Assembly (NCBI GenBank): GCA_016584495.1
Contig: WAID01000007.1
Coordinates: forward strand, 1,908,001-1,972,000
Direction of reading: 5' to 3'
Length of the DNA stretch: 64,000 nt
Source: Celoporthe dispersa
Lineage: Eukaryota; Ascomycota; Sordariomycetes; Diaporthales; Cryphonectriaceae
Below are positions 33,769 through 44,802 of this stretch, piece by piece. Position 1 is the stretch's first letter, and every line of letters starts with the position of its first letter. The translations under genes and the position numbers were made by a program. The notes beneath the pieces are model-generated. The model saw only the letters and a list, made by a program, of their open reading frames with translations, ran no database searches and was not told where the DNA came from.

Positions 33769-35109
33769 CTACAGTGAGGCCTTCAAATCTCCACCATACA
33801 TGACCCGCCGCAGCTTGCCCCTGTCGAGCTCGCCAATGTTCTTCACACAGGACAGGCCCATGCTCTGGTCAAGATCGCCCAGCAGCCCAGCCAGCACATG
33901 TCGCGCGCCCTCCTTGCCGCGTATGCCCAGCCCGTACATGACAGGCCTCCCCACGAGCACAGCTTTCGCACCCAGGCACAGAGCCTTCATGATGTCGGCG
34001 CCCGTGCGGATCCCAGAATCGAACAGGACGGTCATCCGGTCGCCGACCGCGTCTACGATCTCAGGCAGCATCTCCAGGGACGGCACCGCCCCGTCCATCT
34101 GTCTCCCTCCGTGGTTGGAGACGATGACGCCGTCCATACCGTGCTCCAGGGCGAGCTTGGCATCTTCGGCGCTGAGAATTCCCTTGAGCACGATGGGGCC
34201 GTCCCAGTACTTCCTCAGCACCTTGAGGTCCTCCCAGCTGTGCGCATTTCCCGAGAAGACGTCAGCGATGAACATCTGAGATGCCAGGAACGGGTTGTCT
34301 TCTGGCGTCTCCCCGTCACTCATCTCCGCAAACTTGCGCCGGAAGACGGGGTCGCTGAAGCCAATCTGCACGCCTTGTCCCTTGACGAACGGCAAGAACC
34401 CGGCATCCAGGTCAAGAGGCCGCCACGACATGGTGAACGTGTCGAGGGTGACGACGAGGACGGTATAGCCATTGTTCCTAGCCCTGCTGAGGATCGATGC
34501 CGTGAACTCTTCGTCGTTTGGCCAGTACAGCTGGAACCACCGTGCTGAGCCCTCGCCCGAGGCCTCTGCCACCTCCTCGATGCTGGAGGTGCTCGCCGTG
34601 CTCAGCGTGAAGGGCACGCCCAGCTCAGCACATGCGGCAGCAACTCCCATCTCGCGGTCTTCGTGATAGGTCCCCATGACGCCGATCGGAGCCATGACCA
34701 CAGGGCTTGCTGTAAAACGGTGTTGCACGTTAGCGCAGGCTGCTTCCTACTTATCGCCACGACACCCCCTCGACTACGTGCAGGGTAGCAGTGACTCACG
34801 ATAGGTCTGGCCAAAGAGTTTGATGCTCAGGTCACGCGGCAGAGTAGGCCTCATAAACCGTGGGATGATTTTCCACTGTCGAAATGCGAGCCGGTTCGCA
34901 TCCATGGTGGCGCCCTCCCCGGCGCCGCCATAGATGTAGTTGAATGGGCCCGATAGCATTGCTTTCCTCGCCTGCTCCTGGAGCTTGGTCGGGTCGGTGG
35001 TGACCTCCGGCAGCTGCTCCAGAAGAGCGCCATTCTTGTAGAGCTCTACCTGGTATTGGCCGTATGAGCGGCCCTCGTTGTCGTCGCCGTCGCCATCATG
35101 CCCGGCCAT
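33769..35109 (-). CDS. FMN-dependent alpha-hydroxyacid oxidase (lactate 2-monooxygenase-like)
   Basis: TIM-barrel flavoenzyme that oxidises a 2-hydroxyacid such as lactate. Exons 35109-34800 and 34709-33769, 416 residues, with a 90 bp intron between FGQTY and PSPVVMAPIGV. Visible family features are NYIYGGAGEGAT near the N-terminus, the FMN-binding strand VVMAPIGV, VVTLDTF, VLKGIL (conserved FMN-binding Lys), SNHGGRQMDGA (catalytic His and substrate-binding Arg), and DSGIRTGADIMKALCLGA with VGRP (FMN phosphate site). There is no cytochrome b5 domain, so it is not a flavocytochrome b2. The sequence is closest in style to fungal lactate 2-monooxygenase-like proteins. The exact substrate cannot be read from sequence. 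Codon use is strongly G/C-biased. Confidence 0.93.
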
Positions 35110-35610
35110 CTCGCAACTCGACGTCTCTTCTCGTAACCGCAGAAACTGAATTCCCAGGCGTCTCCTCTCGATTCTTGGGGGGGGATGTAGGTGTCTTGCA
35201 AGAATCTACGAGCACCAACTATTGCCAGGCGCTGTTCAACACGAATGTGGTGGGCTGGTTGTGTGCGGCTGAAGCCGGGACTGATGGCCAGCTGTAAATA
35301 CTTGTTGTGGCATAGTGGTCGGAACGAAAGGAGCCACTCCCGAAATCCGTACTCTAAGCTTTCCAGCCCGCTACACCTCTTGTCAAACAAACTTGACTAG
35401 CCGAGTAACAATAACATTAGCATATCAGAGAGTCAGAAACTGTGACATAGAAGACACCTTGATCCTCTCCCCCGTGTGTCTCGTAATTCAGCCAACTACC
35501 ATGCCCTTATTGCCAAGGAATGAACCCGGCGCTCCATAGCATACTACAATTGTCGACCTAAGCGATCTGGGTAGGCCTGACATATGATTGGAGACTGCCT
35601 ACTGTATAGA
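35110..35610. other. Intergenic region
   Basis: 501 bp between two minus-strand genes: the promoter of the hydroxyacid oxidase and the 3' flank of the HET gene. It is A/T-richer than the genes. Nothing else is recognised. Confidence 0.5.
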
Positions 35611-37808
35611 TCACTCTAACATAAATCTTTCAAAGGACCAATTTCTCTCTTCATGGCTGTGTGCTTCCGTCTCGGATACCTCCTCTCCGTCTGGTGTCGT
35701 CTGAGGTGGGCCATACCAATAAAAAAACACATCCCCAACGCGTTGATACCTTTTCACTTCGGCACTGTCCTTCGCTGGGGCCAGCAACAAGCCGCACAAA
35801 TCCCCATGATGGCCATCCGAATGTTGATATATAATACACACGCGGATTCCTCCACTCAGTATGTCTTTAAGACAGGCTTCTTCGCTCCGGTCGATATCGT
35901 AGATGGTGGAATACAACGTGTTGTAATGGGATAGAGTGACACTCCCATCTCCTTCCTCCTGGAAATCGCTAGGAGGGATGAACACGGCCTCGAGCTCTAG
36001 CACTGAATCAGCACCGCGCTCGCTATCCCGCGTCGAACATAACACTGCCCTGCTCGAAAGGCGCGGCGTGTCGCGCGGCAAAAAATACATTATGCTGCCC
36101 TTCCAGCCTGCCCAAGACCATGACGGAAAGCCACGGCGTCGGCTCATGGGCAGCCGCTGTTCCCAATGCCGTCGCCAGGCAAGGCACTCGATGAAGAATG
36201 AATCGGCACCAGGAAGTTTCTAGCGCTACGCGAAGCGTCGGGAGATATATAAGGGATGCCCCAGAGGTGATGGATCTTGTTATGATGCAGCTCGATATAG
36301 CGGGTGAGGACTCCCTGGAAAGCCCGTAAGGTGTCCTGATCATAGGTGAGTTCCCGGTTCGTATATCCCCGGATGAGTCCGCAGAGAGAATTCAGAGCCT
36401 TGTATGCATCACCCCTGGAAGCTGGGTCGAGCCGTTCTACGTAGGAATTCAGGAACTGTGGCCAGGGTGTGTAGTCTGAACCTAGGAGCTCGCTCACCCC
36501 GAGATCATTCTCGGAGGCTGGCGAGGGCAACGGGCCGAACGGTGGCCGAAGCCCTTGCCTCGTGTAGCCGTGCCCCTTGCCACACTGGAAAAAGATCCAT
36601 TCTTCGGTGAATACCAGGCATCTGCGGGAGAGCAAGGCTTCCTGAAAAGTCCAGCCCCGTGTGCTCCATCTCTTTTCCTTGATGGTACCTGCGGGTGGTA
36701 TATTGTCGGCTAACATCAAGACAGTGCCAGCCCCATCTGGACCTGTCTCGATTCGGGTCGATTCGAGTTGGGTGAAGAATTCTCTGTTGACTCCCGCCAG
36801 GCCGTAGTCGCCGTCTTCTCCGGCCGCTGCGACGAGAGTGACTTCGGCGCCGTTGTAAATTCTGTCCATCTGATTGATTTGCTGGGCGACGGAGCTCGTG
36901 TCCTCCTGGTCGATGCAGCATCGATCTACCCAGAGATACTGATAGCCGATCTGCTGTGTGACCACTATGGCATCTTCAATCACCGCCGTTAGGTTCTCCG
37001 GCAGCTTCCCGCTCTCGAAATCAGGGCTGTCAGCACTCTTCTTCTTCTCGGTCGATTCTCCAGGTCCCTTGCCCCAGACGTAGCTCAAGGCCACATATGG
37101 TATCCTCTCTTTTTGCTTCACCAATGACCTCGCCTTGCAGTCGATCAATGTGATAGGATACGGCGGTTGCTTCCTAGCAACATCAAGACATCCATGCTTC
37201 GCCTTGCACCAATCTAGCCACCGCAACGGCAGCCTGGGGTCAAATTCCCTCGCAACCCGTGAGGGATTAATGGCCAGTATCGCCGTACGGTCCTCAAGCC
37301 CGTGTACATGTTCCGGTCCGTTCGACGGAAGAACTGCCACCTCGAAGATTCCGGCGCCTCCAGGGACCAGGGAGCCGTCAGCAAATCCGCAGAAATCACC
37401 GTCTGTCAGCACGGAGATATAAACACTGTCGTCCAGACATTCGGTACGAGGTGACGTGCGCGACGTGCACGATTTGTGCAACAGGGGGCACAGCGGGCAA
37501 GTCGAGCCCGGTGGAGGGGGAATGTGGTAGGTGATTCCTACGCGTGAAAGAACGTGGTACTGGCCATCTCCCACCCAGTCGGATGCCGACCGTTCTATAT
37601 CGAGACTTGCGGTCTGAGAGAAGTCAATCGTGCTGCACACGTTGCAGAGAGCCGGTCGAGCGGCCATGGCGGCGGTTTCACTCGGAAGATGAGTGAAACG
37701 ATGCGTAATGAAAAGGAAAGGGTGTCGAGCAGGCGGTAGTATGTCCACTTCTTGATGTTCAGCTGACCTCTGCCTACCACCATTTGAGATGACAGCATGC
37801 TCAGCCAC
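35611..37808 (-). CDS. HET-domain protein (one frame break near 36195)
   Basis: Member of the heterokaryon-incompatibility (HET) family, whose domain is related to TIR domains and can drive cell death on non-self recognition. It is a single-exon gene, about 732 residues if the break is bridged. The N-terminus has a Cys cluster (CNVCSTIDF, CPLCPLLHKSC). The HET domain starts PYVALSYVWGKG near residue 236, then YLWVDRCCIDQED and the RGWTFQEALLS block. The C-terminal part carries the usual GFPSWSWAGWKG. Around 36190-36200 the first frame (RNFLVPIHS) gives way to another (FIECLAWRRHWE); one missing base accounts for it. HET genes are often inactivated in nature, so a real loss is possible here. 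M48 at 37667 is an alternative start with less N-terminal extension. Confidence 0.87.
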
Positions 37809-39813
37809 CTTTTTGCGGCGCTGCCGTGCTGCTCTCCGGATATACGCAAGAGTCGAGGACTAAATCAGAAGTGATCTCGAGTACACTGCATCTTGTGTTT
37901 GACTGAGAAGCAGAAAGGCAAACATCATCCTGGGAACGGTCAGTCTGGACCCTCGAGCTTTCTACTCTGTATCCTACAGTACAATTAGCTTGATGCCACT
38001 TACTGCTCATCACTCTCGCCTCCAGACTCCTTGCAGATATCTCTACTGATTCGCGGGGTCCGAACTCCATAATGGACAGTGAAGGTAGGATCACCAGTCC
38101 AGCAAGAGAATAAATAATCGTTGTTGTTGTTGATGAGGATGAGGATGATGAGTGATTATTTACACAGTCCCCTACCCTAGCGCAGGGCTGGGCCTAAAGA
38201 AATCCCCTTGCGAGCACTGTGGACCCCCTGTTGATGGCTACTTTTAGTGCCTACAACAGCCAAGGCAAGTACTGTTGGGGGGGAAACTATAAGCACAATC
38301 AGTTTTGAGAGGCTGGCGATCGTCCTGTTCCCGACAAGTAGTACACTCTAACGAGACTCGAGAATTACCCTGATATAGAATTGCAATCACCGTTTATCAA
38401 TTTGGTGTTTTGAGGGGGGGGGAGAGGTTGGGCAAAGTAGCAGAGTGCCTCTCCATTACCTCTGCTGCCGTCTGAGATTACAGGAGACCTCTGCCACAGT
38501 GCGTTTGTTGTTCAATCAATCCCTTGCCAGGCCTACCTGGACACCATCAAGTACCCTTTTTTGGGGGGGGAGGGGGGGAATGGAAATTAGAGCCAAGCAC
38601 CTGTGCTATGCTATCCATGGCCCCTGTGCCAGCAGAGCTAGATGCGAATATTTACTGATGGCCACTAAATAATCAGCAGCAAACACCACACTGCTTGCTG
38701 GCCGTCCTGGACCATGTCATAAAATCAATATTCCTGCTGGTGATGGCTTCATCGGTTTTCTCCCCGGACCTATTTACGGTACTTGCCCACCTACCCCAGG
38801 CGCGCCAAGCTTGCCAAGCTTACTGAACAGCGCCGGAAAAATTCCAGAGGGACTCCCGGCGATGAGGTGCAGCCATCGTGACTGACAGGATCTCACATAC
38901 CCTGCATGGTAAATAGTGCAGCGGGATCCTGTCACATGCAGGTATTTAGTGTGCGCGCCACTCAGCGACCTCGTTCCTCCTGCTGCTTGTGCATGCAGTG
39001 CAACAACGGGCAGGCACCCGGTCCGCTGCTGTGTGACCCCGCGCCATTCCGGGCTAGGTCATGTGCCAGCAGGGCAGGTCTGTGCCTGCACTGGTAACAT
39101 TCCCTGACTTAATCACTCTATCGATCCCATCACGAATATGGTATTGTACCGCGGGTGCATGGCGTTCCATGCCAAGAAATAGTTCAATGTCGACTGCCAA
39201 CGCTCAGATTGGTGGACTGCCGCGTTCCCGCCAACGAAACGATGGCATTTCGTGGACCGCCCAAGCCCTTGAGGCTATTCCCGCCAACCACGATCATGGC
39301 GACCAGGAAATGCCGTAGAGGGTCTCGGAGCCAAACCGAAGTTTTTTCATGTCCAGTGTGTGCGGAGATGGACTGCGAATGTGGTAGGTATAGAGGGCTG
39401 TGTTATCAGTGGAGCCTCATGGCCACACGCACCGTCGCGAACCGCGCTGACAACACACGCAGGAAGCAGCAGCAGCAGCAGCAGTGGCGAGGGAGCCCCC
39501 GAGTGAGAGTTGTGCCGTCTTGGTACAGAGTTTGCTAGGCGATGCTCACCCACATCGATATGGAATGGACGGGTAGGGGGACGGTGTTGGAGTCGCCAAG
39601 GCGGAGCTTTGCAGACGAGAGCTATGGGAGGCAGGACGTACGTACTTGGTTACAGCGCGGTGACGCTCGAGGTCCGCAGAGGCCACGAGGTTATAAATCT
39701 GCAGTCCTCCGCTTCTCTTCAGGCCTATCTGTCAGTCAGGAAGCTCTCATGTCGCCCAAGATCCTTGTCCGCTCAGGATTATCACAGAGTCTGCTGCAAG
39801 AGTCGAGAACATC
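37809..39813. other. Long intergenic region between the HET and pectin lyase genes
   Basis: About 2 kb of divergent upstream DNA. It holds a GTT/GAT-type triplet tract (38118-38150), G-runs near 38413 and 38563, and a CAG repeat at 39465-39483. No coding region, RNA gene or transposon relic is recognised. It should include the regulated promoter of the pectin lyase. Confidence 0.5.
39690..39699 (+). promoter_or_regulatory. Candidate TATA element of the pectin lyase gene
   Basis: GTTATAAATC lies about 120 bases before the pectin lyase ATG, a usual distance for a fungal TATA element allowing a short leader. Confidence 0.45.
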
Positions 39814-41218
39814 ATGAGGTCTCCATCCATCCTCCTGGGCGCGGCCCTGGCCGCCACTGTTGCCCGCGCGGCTCTCACGCCGGAGCAGATCCAGGCGAGA
39901 CAGGAAGAGCGCGTCAAGCTCGGCAAGAGGGCCACAGAGGCCGTCGTGGGCTCTCCCGAGGGCTTCGCTGCCGCCACCACGGGTGGTGCCGGGGGTTCCA
40001 CGGTCTACCCAACGACCACCGACGAGCTTGTCTCCTACCTGTCCTCGAGCGAGGCCCTGACCATTGTCCTGCAGCAGACCTTTGACTTCACCGACACCGA
40101 CGGAGAGGTCACCGCCACTGGGTGTGCCCCTTGGGGTACCGGGTCAGCCTGCCAGGAAGCCATCAACCAGGATGACTGGTGCACAAACTACGAGCCGGAC
40201 GCGGCCTCAGTGACGGTCGAGTATTATCCTGCTGCGACGCTCGGCATCACCATCACCAGTGACAAGAGCCTCATCGGCTCCGGGAGCTCAGGTGTCATCA
40301 AGGGCCGCGGCCTCAGGATCGTCAGCGGTGCGAGCAATGTCATCATCCAGAACATCGAGATCACCGACCTGAACCCCAAGTACGTATGGGGAGGTGATGC
40401 TATCACCCTGGATGACTGCGACCTGGTGTGGATTGACCACGTTACGGTACGATCTCCCCCCCCCTCCCCCCGGCGGCGATGCGGCCCAGCAGACACTTCT
40501 GCAGCATGAGGCAAATCACTGACTTGTACGTGTGCTTCACTCCAGATCTCGCAAATCGGTCGCCAGCAGGTTGTCCTGGGCACCCAGGCAGACGCCCGTG
40601 TGAGCATCACATACAATAACTTTGACGGCACAACCTGTAAGCAGCTTTGAGGGCAACCTCGCAATATATACATACCCCCCCCCCCGTCTCACCCTCCTCT
40701 CCTTATGTGCTAACCGCATTCCTGTAGCCTGGTCGCCAAACTGCGACAGCTATGCGTACTGGGGTCTCTTCTTTGACGGGTCCGACGACCTCGTCACCCT
40801 CAAGGGCAACTACATCCACCACTTCTCGGGCCGTTCGCCCAAGGTCGAGGGCAACACGCTCCTGCACGCCGTCAACAACTACTGGTACGACTACGACTCC
40901 GCCGGCCACGCCTTCGAGATCGGCGCCGGCGGCTACGTCCTCGTCGAGGGTAGCGTGTTCCAGAACGTGCCTACCATCCTGGACGCCGACCCGGAGGGCG
41001 AGTACTTCACCTCGCCCTCGACGACGGCCAACGCGGCCTGCGCTGCATACCTGGGCCGTGACTGCCAGATCAACGGGTTCGGCAGCTCGGGCACCTTCTC
41101 CAGCTCCACCACGAGCTTCTTCTCCGACTTTGAGGGCAAGACGATCGCGTCGGCCGAGACGTACCAGTGGGTGCAGGAGTATGTCATTGCTGAGGCTGGT
41201 GTTGGTGTTGTTGACTAG
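39814..41218 (+). CDS. Secreted pectin lyase (polysaccharide lyase family 1)
   Basis: Extracellular enzyme cutting methyl-esterified homogalacturonan by beta-elimination. Exons 39814-40446, 40546-40636 and 40728-41218, 404 residues. A signal peptide (MRSPSILLGAALAATVARA) is followed by a short pro-like segment. The parallel beta-helix region carries GFAAATTGG, SLIGSGSSGVIKG, GGDAITLDDCDLVWIDHVT, SQIGRQQVVLG, YNNFDGTT and the HFSGRSPKVEGNTLLHAVNNYW block with the conserved Arg. The wall lacks the Asp set expected for Ca-dependent pectate lyases, so pectin lyase is favoured. Introns are 99 and 91 bp with canonical ends and in-frame joins. The enzyme suggests a plant-associated or plant-decaying lifestyle. 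Family members are usually induced by pectin and repressed by glucose; the sequence does not prove that here. Confidence 0.94.
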
Positions 41219-42269
41219 GCGGCTTCAGCTCGCAAGGGCCTCATTCTTTGTTTCCGTCAGTGGTGGGCCTAACCAGCCTGACTATGTGCGTACACAAGGC
41301 GATGACCGCAGGCAACATGATGGGCGGTGGAATGCGATTTCTTGTGCTCACTATTGGTGGTTACCCGATGTAAATACGAAATTCTTCTCGGCTCGTGTTT
41401 CAAAACATACACAGACACACAGCATACTACAGCATACATGTTTGTTCGCTTCTCACAAGCCACCCGTGAAGAGCGTTGTCCTTCCCGCCACAGCTCTGAG
41501 CACACCGCCATAGGCCCGAGTAAGGTTCTGGGTTGGGGGCTTCTTAGGCAGGATGTCACAGGGGTCGGTGTCCCATTTCGAGATGCCCAATAGGTTCGTC
41601 CTTACACCCACAGCAGTGGGGCCGAGTGAAGACCCGGGCGCTTAGACGGGCGCGCAGGCGCATCGACCTGGAGACATCCACGACGAAATCTTGTCCTTTT
41701 CTTTCTTTTTTCTTTCTCCTATGCGGATTTAATTCTCAGCACCCGCTGTGCTGGCATGTAATTATCCAACGAACCAGGAACCCATAGCATTATCAGCGTC
41801 TAAGCTGGTGGTGCTCCTCTGATCTACAGGCACAAATGATATATGAGGGCAGGAAATTCTACCATTTATGATGTACCACGTTCCCAAAGCCGCGGTCTTC
41901 AGCCCACAGCAGACTCCCTTTTTTATACATTGTACCACCAACATGCATATTCATGCCTGCATCTCAACACTGCTGCGGAGCTGACAGGGCAAACCTGCAG
42001 TTTCGTACCTACCCATACCTGGCGCATAGCCACGCATCCAAACATGGATCCGCCCAAGCTCAAAAAGCTCCTTCACTCATCCCCAAACACTGTTTGCCTG
42101 ACTTGTCAAGATATCTTGTATCTCCTAAACCATTGAGTTCATTATTCGGCCCTTGATATTAGATACTTGGAAGTCTCATACCTTTATTCTATTTTCCGTT
42201 TTTGGGTTTCTCTAAGACGTCCTCGATGTTTGAGCTCCGGGATACTCGTGCTATTGGTTGGCTTGGGCA
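41219..42269. other. Intergenic region after the pectin lyase gene
   Basis: About 1.05 kb: the pectin lyase 3' flank and the presumed promoter of the following membrane-protein gene. It is A/T-richer than the coding DNA. No feature is recognised. Confidence 0.5.
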
Positions 42270-44180
42270 ATGATCGTCTTCGATTCGAATTGCACGCTCC
42301 CTAATAGCATCCCGGGCTTCGTCAACGCCGGCAACCAGCGCGACACACTCGACATTCTCACCAACAGCCTGTCCATCCTCATCCTCTGCACCGTAGGTCC
42401 CATCCACACAGGAAGATGCGCACGGCTGCAGGTCAACCAAGAACGTTTTCTTCAAAAAGAAATTCTGGCTAACATTGGCGCCAAACACACAGTGGTCCAT
42501 CCTCCGCCTCAACATCCCCCTCCAGACGGCACCCCAGACCCGGCTGCAGAGGTTCCGCAAGGTGCTCAGGGGCATCTGTACCAAGATCCGATGGATGGTG
42601 ATCACGCTGCTGGCCCCCGAGGTGCAGTTCGGCAAGGCCATCACGGATCTGCGGTCGTGCGCTCTCCACACGCCTCTGCTGCTCGAGCTCGCATATGAGG
42701 ATGGCGTGCCCTGGACGCGCTACCACACATGTCTGGCGGATATGGGTGGCTTCATCCTAAAGATCCCTCATGAGAGCAGCGACAAGGCGGCTGATGCTGA
42801 GATCCAGCGGCAGGCTACAGACAGCCAGCCATCTCCCTCTGCTGAGAATCATCCGGAGGTCAGCCCGTCGTCACCAGTTCAGCCGGCCAGCTCTGAAGAC
42901 GGACGAGGCCAGGTCTCCTCGAATCATCAGCAGAGCCAAGAGAGTTCGTCCTCTCCTACAGACGTCGAGGCGGGATTAGGCCCCCGGGTGCAGCATCTCA
43001 ATCCCCAGTTCCGATCAGCTCGTCCTCGTCCTCAACAACACCATCTTCCACATCCCCGCCCTCGGCACCCTCAGCTCGTCCAGCGCCACCAGCCGCCGGT
43101 GCTGCCACAGTCGAGAGAGAAAACTGGCTCAGCCTCCGACTCGACATCCTGGTCCGATATCTCTGTGGTCAGCGCCCCACCGAGGACCACATGCGCGAGT
43201 TCAGCGAACGCGAGATCACGATCGCTGCGGCACGGTACGGGCCCGTGGCATGGCGGCCCCACGCGCAGCTCGCCACGACGTCGCAGGCGGTCATCCGCGA
43301 GGTGATGTCCACGGCGGGCGGCTACTTCCTACCGTCGGGCAAGGACAGGGTGACGCTAGTAGGGAACCTGACGGCGCTCGAGGGCGACACGATCCCGCTA
43401 AGCGCGGCGCAGATGCTCGAGGCGCGCAAGACGGGCTTGCTCGCCAGGCTGCCCTACGTCACCGAGGATATGATCCGTGATCGGGATAAGAGCGATACGC
43501 TGGTGAAGCTAGCCGCCATCTGGCAGGTCCTGATGCTGATAGTTGATCTCATCTCGCGGCAGGTGGCGGGTCTGCCGTCCAGCCCGCTGGAGATCATGGT
43601 GCTGGCGTTCTCGGTGCTCGCGCTCTTCATCTACCTGATGAACTGGTTCAAGCCGCAGGACCTCGAGGCCCCGTATTACCTCACCTCGGCACGGGTGCCC
43701 ACTCATGACGAGCTGCGCCAGCTCGCGGTTCTGATGCCGGGCCAGAACAGGAAGCGTGCGCGCTTTGGCAACCTGAGCCGCCCCGTCGTGGATGACAGCG
43801 TCAAGGCCCACGACGGGGCGTTAAGGCTGTGGGTAGGAGGTGCGGCCCTTAGCGGCATGGTCTTTGGCAGTCTTCACTTGTTACAATGGAACTTCCCGTT
43901 CCCGACTAGAGCAGAAGTGTGGCTGTGGAGAGTTTCGGCTCTGATCACCGCCACCGGACCACCGGCCCCAGGTGTCCTAGGATGGTTCATCGCCGCGTTG
44001 CGCAAGTACACAAGTCGGAAAACTGTCCAGAGGCTCGTCATGATTACTCATGCCCCTCTACCGCCCATGCTCTTCTTTGCGCGCATGTTCCTCCTGATGG
44101 AAGCATATCGTTCTTTGTACTTTCTGCCACCAAAAACTTATCTCACGACCTGGACCTCAAATCTACCACATCTAGGGTAA
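42270..44180 (+). CDS. Polytopic fungal membrane protein (one frame break)
   Basis: Unnamed family of multi-pass proteins common in filamentous ascomycetes. Exons 42270-42392 and 42493-44180, about 603 residues once one missing base is allowed. The first exon holds an extracytosolic start and TM1 (SLSILILCT). Exon 2 continues WSILRLNIPLQ, then WMVITLLAPEVQFGKAI and EDGVPWTRYHTCLADMGGF, the most conserved stretch. A Ser/Pro/Gln-rich linker (about residues 140-270) follows. Further TM helices lie near LAAIWQVLMLIVDLI, IMVLAFSVLALFIYLM, LSGMVFGSLHLLQ and APGVLGWFIAAL. The frame changes in the linker; a C short in the run 42981-42985 would join them. The function is unknown. Confidence 0.78.
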
Positions 44181-44802
44181 GCGTATAATGAAGAACACCG
44201 GCGATGCGACACTCGAGGCCTTGCCTCTTTTCCTTTTCCCAGTTTCAGCTCGCATACGGAGGCGAGGGAGGGACCGTACAGACGGCCTAGCCGTCGCTGT
44301 CGATGGACTTCGAGTCGCTGGATAGGTCGTGGATTGTGTGTATATATATATAGTTCTAGCCCTAGCTCAGCGCGCCTTATACTCCCTTATACCCCTCGGG
44401 AGGTTTTTTTGGATAGGGCAGCTACGCTTCCTTCCGCCTGGCGTTAAATAGAACAAACAAAGAAAGTATAATGAAGAACAAGACATAGCGTTTTAGTAAT
44501 GAAATACAATGTACTTTTAATCTGATTTTGACAAGAAGAGACAGAGTGAGGCAGGAAAGAGCTATCAAGAGAAGAGAGAGTAACATTCCCGTAAGGGCGT
44601 GAAGACGAAGGGCACACAGCTTACTTATTCAGAACTGTGGTTACAGCAAGCACTTTGGGCTTCAGCCAGAGGAAACACAAGGGAAAAGAACGGCGAGTAG
44701 TGTGTAGTATATGATGGTTATTTGAATATCGATGTCAAGGTCACCTTTTGGAATAGGTCAAACTGCATAGTCGTTTGTCCTGTACATCACCCTACGCACA
44801 AC
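44181..44802. other. Convergent 3' region
   Basis: 622 bp between the stop codons of the membrane-protein gene and ABP1. A TA repeat lies at 44341-44353. No gene is recognised. Confidence 0.5.

Noticed and set aside
38100..38150. Triplet-repeat tract as a possible CRISPR-like or structured array
   Set aside because: Simple GTT/GAT microsatellite without spacers; not a CRISPR array, as expected for a fungal nucleus.
43191..44180. Separate 329-residue membrane protein
   Set aside because: Its N-terminus continues upstream in the same frame through the linker; it is the second half of the 42270-44180 gene.
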